NCBI RefSeq assembly: GCF_016863015.1
Contig: NZ_BOOB01000040.1
Span: 27,442 to 91,441, forward strand
Origin: Microbispora amethystogenes
GTDB taxonomy: Bacteria > Actinomycetota > Actinomycetes > Streptosporangiales > Streptosporangiaceae
DNA: 64,000 bases
Direction: 5' to 3'
Shown: in pieces, positions 15,145-22,282 of the stretch
How positions within the stretch are numbered: the first letter of the stretch is position 1
Layout of the letters: each line of letters opens with the position of its first letter
The notes under the pieces: model-generated
Databases searched by the model: none
The model's input: only the letters and a program-made list of their open reading frames with translations
What the model was told of the DNA's origin: nothing
Translations under genes and position numbers: made by a program

Positions 15145-15255
15145 ATGTCCACCCCGTCTGACCTCGACGTTCTCGTGCCCACCAGGAATCGCCCCGGTGC
15201 GCTCGCCGTGACGCTGGTGGGTCTCGCACGACGGGGACGGCGATGGGCGGGGTGA
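15145..15255 (+). pseudogene. Remnant of a family 2 glycosyltransferase gene
   Basis: A 36-codon frame: MSTPSDLDVLVPTRNRPGAL, then AVTLVGLARRGRRWAG and stop. DVLVPTRNRPGALAVTL is the canonical first strand and helix of GT2 enzymes, which normally continue for ~250 residues. The frame jumps straight to a short basic tail, as after an internal deletion. It overlaps the GT9 start by 13 bp, as expected of an original GT2-GT9 operon. Too short for standard gene calling. Confidence 0.65.
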
Positions 15256-16292
15256 TCGAGGGGGTGAACCGGATCGCGGTCCTGCGGGCCAACGCCCTGG
15301 GTGACCTGGTCCTGGCCATTCCCGCCCTGGAAGCGCTGCGCCGGGCCTACCCGGGGGCGCGGCTGACCCTCCTCGGCAGGCCCTGGCACGCGCGTTTCCT
15401 GGAGGACAGGCCGGGCCCGGTGGACGACGTCGTCGCCCTGCCGCCGATCTCGGGCGTCTCCTCGACGGCGAACGGCCACGAGGCCCCGGAAAGCCTGTTC
15501 AAGGAACTGCGCGAGCGGCGGTTCGACCTCGCCGTGCAGATCCACGGCGGCGGCCGCCACTCCAATCCGTTCGTCAGGGCGATCGGCGCCCGGGTGACGG
15601 CCGGGTTGTGCTCACCGGACGCCGAACGGCTCGACCTCTGGGTGCCGTACGTCCACTTCCAGCACGAGATCCTCCGCCACCTGGAGGTGGCGGCGCTGGT
15701 CGGCGGGACGTCCGACGTGTTCGAGCCGTGGATCACCGTGACCGGCGCCGACCGGGCCGAACTGGCCCGCGTGTACGGCGCGCCGCCGCCCGGCCTGGTG
15801 GCCCTGCATCCCGGGGCGACAGATCCGCGGAGACGCTGGCCGGCCCGTTCCTTCGCCGAGGCCGCCGACCGGCTCGGCCGGCCGGTGGTGATCACCGGTG
15901 TCGAGGCCGAGCGCGAGGTGGCCGAGAAGGTGGCGGCGGCGATGCGACGGCCCGCCGTCATGGCCGTCGGGACGCTCGGCATCGGCGGCCTGGCGGCGCT
16001 CCACGAGCGGTGCGACCTGGTGATCTCCAACGACACCGGCCCCCGGCATCTGGCCGCGGCGGTGGGGACCGCCACCGTGAGCGTCTACTGGTGCGGCAAC
16101 CTCATCAACGCCGGGCCGCTCACCCGCACCCGGCACCGGTCCCTGATGTCCTGGACCGCCGAGTGCCCGGTCTGCGGCGTCAGCGGGCTCGATCCGCGTG
16201 TGGAGCGGTGCCCGCACGACGAGTCGTGGGTGGCCGAGGTCACGGTCGACGAGGTGGTGGAACAGGCCGAAGACCTGCTGCGCGGCGAATGA
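15243..16292 (+). CDS. Glycosyltransferase family 9 (heptosyltransferase-like)
   Basis: 349 residues from ATG 15243; GTG 15252 and GTG 15264 are alternatives. IAVLRANALGDLVLAIPALEAL is the N-terminal Rossmann start of GT9, followed by VALHPGATDPRRRWP and the nucleotide-sugar signature LVISNDTGPRHLAAAVG. The C-terminus has a Cys pair (CPVCGVSGLDPRVERCPH). Gram-negative GT9 enzymes add heptose to lipopolysaccharide; actinobacterial members act on other envelope or secondary glycans. The accompanying GT2 gene has been reduced to a remnant, so the pathway may be broken. Confidence 0.88.
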   Translation: MGGVIEGVNRIAVLRANALGDLVLAIPALEALRRAYPGARLTLLGRPWHARFLEDRPGPVDDVVALPPISGVSSTANGHEAPESLFKELRERRFDLAVQIHGGGRHSNPFVRAIGARVTAGLCSPDAERLDLWVPYVHFQHEILRHLEVAALVGGTSDVFEPWITVTGADRAELARVYGAPPPGLVALHPGATDPRRRWPARSFAEAADRLGRPVVITGVEAEREVAEKVAAAMRRPAVMAVGTLGIGGLAALHERCDLVISNDTGPRHLAAAVGTATVSVYWCGNLINAGPLTRTRHRSLMSWTAECPVCGVSGLDPRVERCPHDESWVAEVTVDEVVEQAEDLLRGE

Positions 16293-16378
16293 GGACCTGA
16301 CACGGCACCCTGCCCCTCCGCCCGGCGCTCCGGCCCCCCTCCGGCCGGGAGGCCGTCCGCGGGAGCCGTGCGGGCAGA

Positions 16379-16490
16379 TGCGCGGACGCGGGCCGGCGCG
16401 CGGACGCCGCCAAGGTGCGCGGACGCGGGCCGGCGCGCGGACGCCGCCAAGGTGCGCGGACGCGGGCAAGGTGCACGGACGCGGCGGGCC
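16379..16490 (+). repeat. 37-bp tandem repeat, non-coding
   Basis: Two identical 37-bp units (16379-16415, 16416-16452), each with TGCGCGGACGCGGGCCGG and ending CGCCGCCAAGG. They are followed by two shortened units TGCGCGGACGCGGGCAAGG (16453-16471) and TGCACGGACGCGGCGGG. The array fills much of the 263-bp gap between the GT9 gene and the next secreted-protein gene. No gene is seen here. There are no unique spacers, so it is not a CRISPR. Confidence 0.85.
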
Positions 16491-16555
16491 GTACCGCCTG
16501 GGGGACAAGACGGCTGCAAGGTCCCTCCAAGACTCCCGCCCTAGGGTCGGCCGAC

Positions 16556-17119
16556 ATGAGCAAGAACCTCGTCATCGGCGGACTGCTGGCAGCCGTGTCG
16601 GCTGTGGGCCTGCAGGCCGCTCCGGCCCATGCCGCCACGCCCCGGACCGCGACCCAGGCCGCCTCCACACAGACCGCCGCAGGACAGTCCGCCGCAGGAC
16701 AGTCCGCCGCGGCACAGGGCACTACGGCGCCGGCCGCGTGGACGCGGCCCGCCCCGGCGCCGCTCCACTGGGGGCCGGTGCGTTCGCGGGCCGGGCACCG
16801 CGGCTACGCCACGGCCGACGTCTGGATCACCCGGTTCACCGCGGAGACCTTCGTCGTCTCCGGCAGCCTGTACGACCGCGACGCGCACGGCGGCCACTGC
16901 GCCTACATCAGGGCGCGCTTCCACTACATCGGCGGCGGCACCGGCTGGGCCCTGCCGCGTACAACCTGCGCGTCGCGGAACGCGTTCCGGCTGTCGTCGG
17001 ACGGCCGGATCAAGCGGGTGGACGTCAAGGTCTGCGTCGTGGACCGGGCCCGCCGCACGACGCTGAACTGCCACAGCGACGCCATCACCCCCGCCATCAT
17101 CGCCGGCTGGCCGCAGTGA
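16556..17119 (+). CDS. Secreted protein of unknown function
   Basis: 187 residues from ATG 16556. A signal peptide (SKNLVIGGLLAAVSAVGLQA, cut near APAHAA) is followed by an Ala/Gln/Thr-rich spacer with QSAAGQSAAAQG repeats. A compact domain with four cysteines (HCAYIRARFHY, TTCASRNAF, VKVCVVD, NCHSDAI) probably forms two disulphides. The pattern YVVSGSLYDRD...C...FHY resembles small secreted actinobacterial proteins without a known role. The ribosome-binding site is weak. The next gap (17120-17383) holds only an imperfect ~20-bp direct repeat (CGTACTCCCCG...GGTAGC near 17126 and 17271). Confidence 0.7.
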   Translation: MSKNLVIGGLLAAVSAVGLQAAPAHAATPRTATQAASTQTAAGQSAAGQSAAAQGTTAPAAWTRPAPAPLHWGPVRSRAGHRGYATADVWITRFTAETFVVSGSLYDRDAHGGHCAYIRARFHYIGGGTGWALPRTTCASRNAFRLSSDGRIKRVDVKVCVVDRARRTTLNCHSDAITPAIIAGWPQ

Positions 17120-17383
17120 CGGCGTACTCCCCGCGTGGTAGCGGCCCGCGCCGCTGATGCGACGGCGGTAGCCACAAGCCCCTTCCGGCGTGCGACGACG
17201 CGGGCGGCCCCCGGCGGCGACGATCGGAGCGCCGCCGGGAGAGCACACGGCCGGGCGGAAGACCTGCCCTCGTACTCCCCGAGCGGTAGCCGACGTGACT
17301 CTCACAGAGGGACGACGCGCCGGTTCGATGTGGGACACGATCCCGGTGATCCCCACAGTCCGCTCATCGAAGGGAGCACCGCC

Positions 17384-17851
17384 GTGCGCAAGGTCTACGC
17401 CGTATTCGCGGGACTGCTACTCGCCGCCGCCGTCGTGCAGATGTATCTGGCGGCCGTCGGCGCGTTCGACAAACCCCAGGACGACTCCTCGTTCGCCGCG
17501 CACAGCATGAACGGCATGCTGGTCATCCCGGTGCTGTCGCTGGTGGCCACCGCCGCCGCGGCGGCGGCCCGGGCGCCGGGGCGGCTCATCGGCCTGACCG
17601 CCCTGCCGGTGGGGCTGGTCGTCGTACAGTCGCTGATCGTCGCGCTCGGCGGCGTGTTCGAGGACGCGGCGGGCAACACCACCCCGCTCTCCCTGGCGAT
17701 CCTCGGGCTGCACGCCCTCAACGGCATGGCGGTCATGGGCGTCTGCGGCATGGTGTTCGGCCGGGCCCGGCGGCTCGCGTGGACCGCCCCTGCCTCGAAG
17801 GAAGACGCCGTGTCGGGCCACGTGGACGGCTCGGCGGTGCGCGCGTCGTGA
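17384..17851 (+). CDS. Four-helix membrane protein (DUF6220-like) coupled to a multicopper oxidase
   Basis: 155 residues from GTG 17384 with AGGGAG upstream. Four hydrophobic segments: VYAVFAGLLLAAAVVQMYL, MLVIPVLSLVATAAAAAAR, LTALPVGLVVVQSLIVALGG and SLAILGLHALNGMAVMGVCG. The paired histidines in FAAHSMNGM and GLHALNGM face similar positions in helices 2 and 4, as in small haem- or quinone-linked membrane proteins; this is only suggestive. It overlaps the oxidase start by 4 bp, so the two are translated together and may work in one membrane complex. Confidence 0.7.
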   Translation: MRKVYAVFAGLLLAAAVVQMYLAAVGAFDKPQDDSSFAAHSMNGMLVIPVLSLVATAAAAAARAPGRLIGLTALPVGLVVVQSLIVALGGVFEDAAGNTTPLSLAILGLHALNGMAVMGVCGMVFGRARRLAWTAPASKEDAVSGHVDGSAVRAS

Positions 17852-20013
17852 CCACCGACCGGCTCATGGCGCTCGACCTGCTCGTCTCGGTCCTGGCCGC
17901 GGCGGCGTGGGCGGGCGCGGGGGCGGCGGCCGCCGCCCGACGCCCGAGGACGGCCGCGGCCCTGATGGCGGGGGCCATGGTCGCGTCACTGGCCCGGGCC
18001 GGGTCCGTTCTCGCGCTGGCCGGGGCCGGCTGGTGGTTCGTCCAGGAGAAGGTCACGGTCGCCCTGCCGTTCCTCCTGACGGCGAGCGTCGTCACCGCCG
18101 TGACGGCGGGGCCACGGCTGCTGGCCGCGTCCCGCGCGACCTCGGCGGCCGGACGGGACGCCGTGGGGTCGCCCGCGATCGTGGTCCCCCTGCTCGGGGC
18201 CGGGTACGCGGCGGCGGCCGGTCCCGTGCAGACCTTCCTGCTGGGGTATCCGGCGGAGCCGGGCTCCGCGCTCATCCTCCTGGCCGTCGTCGCGGGGGCC
18301 GTACTGGTGACATGGCGGGCGATGGCCCCGCGGGTGCCCCTGCTGCGCGCGGCGACGGCGGCGACGGTCGCCGCCGCCCTGGCCGGCGGGGTCCTCACGT
18401 TCCTGCCGGCCACCATCGCCGGAGCCACGACACCGGGAGCCGCCCTGGGAGCCACCACCTCCGGAGCCGCCACTCCTGAAGCCGCCACCACCGGAGCCAC
18501 CACCCCCGAAGCCGCATCTCCGGGAGGCGGCGCACTGGGAGACGGCGCCCCGGCTACCACCCCAGCCGCTGACGCCCCTGCCGAGGGCGGTCACGACATG
18601 CCGGGACATGCCGCGTCCGCCCAGACGTCCGCCCAGACGTCCGCGCCCGGCCGCCCGGTCACGGATTTCCGCGGCCCGGCGGAGCCCGCGCCCGGCGGCA
18701 CCGTACGCCGGTTCACGCTGACGGCGCGCACGGCGACCGTCACGCTGTCGTCCGGACGGAAGGTGGCCGCCTGGACCTTCGACGGACAGGTTCCCGGCCC
18801 GCCGATCACCGCCACGCAGGGCGACCTCGTCGAGGTGCGGCTGCGCAACGCGGACATCACGGAGGGCGTGACCCTGCACTGGCATGGCTACGACGTGCCT
18901 TCGGGCGAGGACGGCGTGCCGGGGCTCACCCAGGAGGCCGTGCCGCCGGGCGGCGAGTTCGTCTACCGGTTCCTGGCCGCCCAGACGGGGACCTACTGGT
19001 ACCACACGCACGAGGTGTCCGACATCGGCGTACGGATGGGTCTCTACGGCATGTTCGTCGTGGCGCCGAGAGGGTCCGCGACCACCGGCGTGGATCTCAC
19101 CCTTCCCGTGCACACCTTCGCGGGCACGACCGTGGCGGGCGACCACGACCAGCCCATCCTCCAGGGGGTGGCGCCGGGCACACCGGTGCGGCTGCGCCTG
19201 GTCAACACCGACAACACTCCGCACCGGTTCACCCTGGCGGGCACGGTCTACCGGCTGGTGGCCGTGGACGGCGCGGACCTGAGCGGGCCGGGCCCGCTGA
19301 GCCGGGCCGGGCTGAGACTCCCGGCGGGGGGCAGGTACGACCTCGCCTTCACCATGCCGTCCGGCCCGGTGGTCCTGCGGGCCGACGACCGCACCGAGGT
19401 CGTACGCCTCACGGCTACGGCGAGCGGCACCGGTCACGCCTCCGAGACCGACGCTCCCGGCACCCAGCACACGTCCGACAACGCCACAGACGCCGGGGAC
19501 ACCGGGGACTCCGCGGCGGCGGCCGGGTGGCCGGAGCTCGACCTCACCCGGTACGGAACGCCGGCGCCCACGCCGTACACGTCGCGGTCCCGCTTCGACC
19601 GGCGGTTCACGCTCGTGCTCGACCGAGGGCTCGCGCTCGGGGACGGGCTGCCGATCTACGCGCACACGATCAACGGCCGCGCCTACCCGCACGTGCCCAC
19701 CCAGGTGGTCAGGGAGGGCGATCTCGTCCGCCTCACCGTGGTCAACCGGGGCAGGGACACCCATCCCTGGCATCTCCACGGTCACCGGGTGCTGGTGCTC
19801 GCGCGTGACGGCCGCACCCCCACCGGGAGCCCTCTGTGGCTCGACACCTTCGACGTACGGCCCGGGGAGGTGTGGGAGGTCGCGTTCCGCGCCGGGAACC
19901 CCGGTCTGTGGATGAACCACTGCCACAACCTCAGCCACGCCGATCTCGGGATGATGCTGCACCTCGCGTACGAGGGGGTGACCACGCCCTTCCACGGCGG
20001 CCACGGCGGGTGA
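17848..20013 (+). CDS. Membrane-anchored multicopper oxidase
   Basis: 721 residues from GTG 17848. About 200 N-terminal residues form five to six membrane helices (LDLLVSVLAAAAWAGAG, VALPFLLTASVVTAVTAG, SALILLAVVAGAVLVTW and others). A Thr/Ala/Pro spacer (GATTPGAALGATTSGAATPE) and a His/Met patch (EGGHDMPGHAA) come next. The cupredoxin domains carry all copper motifs: HWHG, WYHTHE, HPWHLHGH and HCHNLSHADLGM with the T1 cysteine and axial Met. The catalytic part lies outside the membrane; substrates could be cuprous ion, phenols or metals. Confidence 0.9.
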   Translation: MTTDRLMALDLLVSVLAAAAWAGAGAAAAARRPRTAAALMAGAMVASLARAGSVLALAGAGWWFVQEKVTVALPFLLTASVVTAVTAGPRLLAASRATSAAGRDAVGSPAIVVPLLGAGYAAAAGPVQTFLLGYPAEPGSALILLAVVAGAVLVTWRAMAPRVPLLRAATAATVAAALAGGVLTFLPATIAGATTPGAALGATTSGAATPEAATTGATTPEAASPGGGALGDGAPATTPAADAPAEGGHDMPGHAASAQTSAQTSAPGRPVTDFRGPAEPAPGGTVRRFTLTARTATVTLSSGRKVAAWTFDGQVPGPPITATQGDLVEVRLRNADITEGVTLHWHGYDVPSGEDGVPGLTQEAVPPGGEFVYRFLAAQTGTYWYHTHEVSDIGVRMGLYGMFVVAPRGSATTGVDLTLPVHTFAGTTVAGDHDQPILQGVAPGTPVRLRLVNTDNTPHRFTLAGTVYRLVAVDGADLSGPGPLSRAGLRLPAGGRYDLAFTMPSGPVVLRADDRTEVVRLTATASGTGHASETDAPGTQHTSDNATDAGDTGDSAAAAGWPELDLTRYGTPAPTPYTSRSRFDRRFTLVLDRGLALGDGLPIYAHTINGRAYPHVPTQVVREGDLVRLTVVNRGRDTHPWHLHGHRVLVLARDGRTPTGSPLWLDTFDVRPGEVWEVAFRAGNPGLWMNHCHNLSHADLGMMLHLAYEGVTTPFHGGHGG

Positions 20014-20084
20014 GAACCCGCGCCGGGTAAAAAATCCGGTCTCGCCGCCGGACGAGGTGTAAACGCACGGTAATCGGATCACAA

Positions 20085-20146
20085 CTTCGGGTGAGCGGAG
20101 CAGGCCTGGGTCCCCCCGCCGGGCGTCGGGCGATGCCGACCCGAAG
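20085..20146 (+). promoter_or_regulatory. Structured 5' leader of the SH3-repeat gene
   Basis: CTTCGGGT (20085-20092) pairs perfectly with ACCCGAAG (20139-20146). Between them GTCGG/CCGAC (20125-20129, 20136-20140) and a C-rich bulge form further structure. The closing stem overlaps the Shine-Dalgarno region GAAGGGAG (20143-20150), so pairing would affect translation. The arrangement suits a cis-regulatory RNA. I could not match it to a named riboswitch class. Confidence 0.4.
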
Positions 20147-20155
20147 GGAGAGACC

Positions 20156-20869
20156 GTGAGAGTGGCCAGGAGCGTCGTTCCCGCGCTGGCGGTGTGGGCC
20201 TCGGCGGGATGGCTCAGCCTTCCCGCGTACGGCTTCGCGGCGACCCGCCCGCCAGCACCCGGCGGACCCGCGGCCGCCGTCCGCCCGCCCGTGCCGGGCG
20301 GGCCCGCAGCCGCCGTGCCGCACCGGGAGGCGGGCCGGCCACCCGGGCGGCCCGGGGCTTCCGGCTCCCGCCGGGAGGGCATACGCCAGGAGGTCACGCG
20401 CCAGATCGAGCAGGCCCCCGGGCGCGTGTGCGCCTACCGTCTCCAGGGCGTGAGCGCGGGAGGTTTCCTCCACGTACGCGCGGGCGCAGGGCACCGTCAC
20501 GCCCCCGTCGGCAGGTTGCGGGTGTCCGACGGCGGCTTCGCCGGTTCCTGCGCCGCCAACCACGGCTGGATCGCGGTGCGGGCCGCCGACGGCGCGTCGG
20601 GCTTCGCCTCCGCCCGCTACCTGCACCGGCTCGATCTCAGCGGCCGGCCCTCGCTGTCGTGCGCCTACCGGCTGAGGCACGTGCACAAGGGCGGTTACCT
20701 CAACGTCCGCGAGGGCGCGGGGCTCGGCCACGTCCCCGTAGGGAAGATCCGCCCGGCGCAGGGCAACATCGCCGGGGCCTGCACCGCCGGCCACGGCTGG
20801 GTGGCCGTGGACACCGCCGACGGCATCCCCGGCTGGGCCTCGGCCCGCTATCTGCGGAAGATCCCATAG
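20156..20869 (+). CDS. Secreted protein with two bacterial SH3 repeats
   Basis: 237 residues from GTG 20156, preceded by GAAGGGAGAG. A signal sequence (VARSVVPALAVWASAGWLSL) and a Pro/Ala/Gly linker of ~65 residues precede two related modules of ~70 residues each. Their matching parts are CAYRLQGVSAGGFLHVRAGA...GWIAVRAADGASGFASARYL and CAYRLRHVHKGGYLNVREGA...GWVAVDTADGIPGWASARYL. SH3-type repeats in exported actinobacterial proteins usually bind peptidoglycan. No catalytic domain is present. Each repeat has paired cysteines. Confidence 0.82.
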   Translation: MRVARSVVPALAVWASAGWLSLPAYGFAATRPPAPGGPAAAVRPPVPGGPAAAVPHREAGRPPGRPGASGSRREGIRQEVTRQIEQAPGRVCAYRLQGVSAGGFLHVRAGAGHRHAPVGRLRVSDGGFAGSCAANHGWIAVRAADGASGFASARYLHRLDLSGRPSLSCAYRLRHVHKGGYLNVREGAGLGHVPVGKIRPAQGNIAGACTAGHGWVAVDTADGIPGWASARYLRKIP

Positions 20870-21234
20870 GACGTGCCGGGCCGTCCGCCGGCGACCGTGC
20901 GCCGGGGTTCCAGCCCGGCGCGCCGGCAGGTTCGGCCCGGTGCACCGGACGTCGCGCGTTCACGGGTGCCGCCTCCGTCGTCCCGTCCCCGGTGTCCCCC
21001 TGGCCGGGGACGGGAAGCACCCCCACCCGCCCAGGTCGTCACCCGAGCCCGGGTCAGGAAGCCCACGCCCCTTCCGGATCGATCGCGTCTACCAGGGGTC
21101 ACGGGCTCCGCGCCGCCACACCCCGCAGAGAACAGGACGAGCAGCGCGGCGGACGACAGGGTTCGGGCAAGCGGCGAGAGCCACCCATGCTGGTCAGCCG
21201 AGGCCGGGATCGGTCGCGGTGTCAGCCGGGCTCG
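20870..21234. other. Intergenic stretch without a supported gene
   Basis: 365 bp between the SH3-repeat gene and the acetyltransferase stop codon. Open frames here are GC-driven and have no ribosome-binding site or recognisable sequence. A short direct repeat GTCAGCCGAGG(C/T)CGGG occurs near 21192-21250. Nothing else stands out. Confidence 0.6.
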
Positions 21235-22155
21235 TCAGCCGAGGTCGGGGTGGGGGATGTAGCAGTCGAGCCGGAGGAGGTCCTCGCTGGTCATCAGCGT
21301 GTCCATATCGTCGATGCGCCATCCGGCGTCGAGCAGCAGGGGCAGCAGCGGGTGTGTGCCCGGCACCGCGATCTCGACGGAGCCCGCGCCCGAGCAGGCG
21401 TCGGCCGCCTCCAGCACCGCCTCCACGCAGTCCTGCGGGGTGTCGCCTCCGGCGGGCCCGATGACGGCCGAGTCACCGGCCACCCGCACGAACGCGTACC
21501 CCGAGGCCGCGACCCGCACCGTCACGCCGGGCAGGCCCGCGAACCAGCCGAGGGTCGCGATCCGCTCCCCGCCCGAGATCCGGGCGTCCAGAGCCGCCGC
21601 CGCGTCCACGTCGCGGGCTCCCGGCGCGAGCGGGCCGCTCTCCGGACGCGCGAGGGCCACCCCCGCGAGAGTCTCGTTCCCCGCCCGTCCCACCCGACCG
21701 CTCTCGGCCGGGTATCCGTTCCGTGCCGGGGGTGCGCTCTCGGCCGGGCGTGCGCTCTGTGGCGGGCGGCTGAGGTAGAGCAGGGGGCAACGGGGCCGCA
21801 TACCGCGCCGGACGTACAGGGCGAGCGCCCTGAGGTCGGCCGAGGCGAAGGTCATCATGGGGGCGCCGGACGGCAGCAACCGCGACAGGATCATCCGGCC
21901 CGCTCCCGACGACTGATGGTCCGGCAGGACGAACAGGTCTCCGAGGTGCGTGATCCTCCCCCGGGGCAGGGTCGCGCCGAAACCCGCGATCGTGCCGTCC
22001 ACCTCGCCGACGACCACGGTGCCGAAGTCGCGCTCCGCGTCCAGGAAGTCCGGCCTCTCCGGCCACCGGCCGAGAAGCCGGAAGTGGTCCGCGACGGCGC
22101 GCAGTCCGGGAACGTCCCCCTCCGTCGCGGTGCGGACGACGACGGACTCCGCCAT
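21235..22155 (-). CDS. GNAT-family N-acetyltransferase with a second degenerate GNAT-like domain
   Basis: 306 residues from ATG 22155 with GGGAGAG upstream. The N-terminal half shows the GNAT fold: VVVRTATEGDVPGLRAVADH, VDGTIAGFGAT, and the acetyl-CoA loop LFVLPDHQSSGAGRMILSRL. The second half (GERIATLGWFAGLPGVTVRV, PLLPLLLDAGWRIDDMDTLM) resembles the tail of another GNAT domain that lacks the glycine loop. An acidic/Pro linker with PARNGYPAES-type repeats separates them. Substrate unknown. It is divergent from the GT-C gene. Confidence 0.8.
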   Translation of the reverse strand: MAESVVVRTATEGDVPGLRAVADHFRLLGRWPERPDFLDAERDFGTVVVGEVDGTIAGFGATLPRGRITHLGDLFVLPDHQSSGAGRMILSRLLPSGAPMMTFASADLRALALYVRRGMRPRCPLLYLSRPPQSARPAESAPPARNGYPAESGRVGRAGNETLAGVALARPESGPLAPGARDVDAAAALDARISGGERIATLGWFAGLPGVTVRVAASGYAFVRVAGDSAVIGPAGGDTPQDCVEAVLEAADACSGAGSVEIAVPGTHPLLPLLLDAGWRIDDMDTLMTSEDLLRLDCYIPHPDLG

Positions 22156-22282
22156 CGATCTCTCCCTACGAGTTTTCCTCACGTTCGGTTCACCTTAGGC
22201 CCCGTTCTCCTTCCTGTTGCCCGGCGGGGCATCGGGTGGGACGCGAACGAGCCAGAGGACACCCGCAGGACACGGAGGACGT

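Noticed and set aside
20072..20155. c-di-AMP (ydaO-type) riboswitch
   Set aside because: The context fits but the conserved core sequences of that class are not visible; kept only as an unclassified structured leader.
17986..20397. Long minus-strand open frame opposite the multicopper oxidase
   Set aside because: The plus strand has all copper motifs and a ribosome-coupled start; the antisense frame shows no domain.
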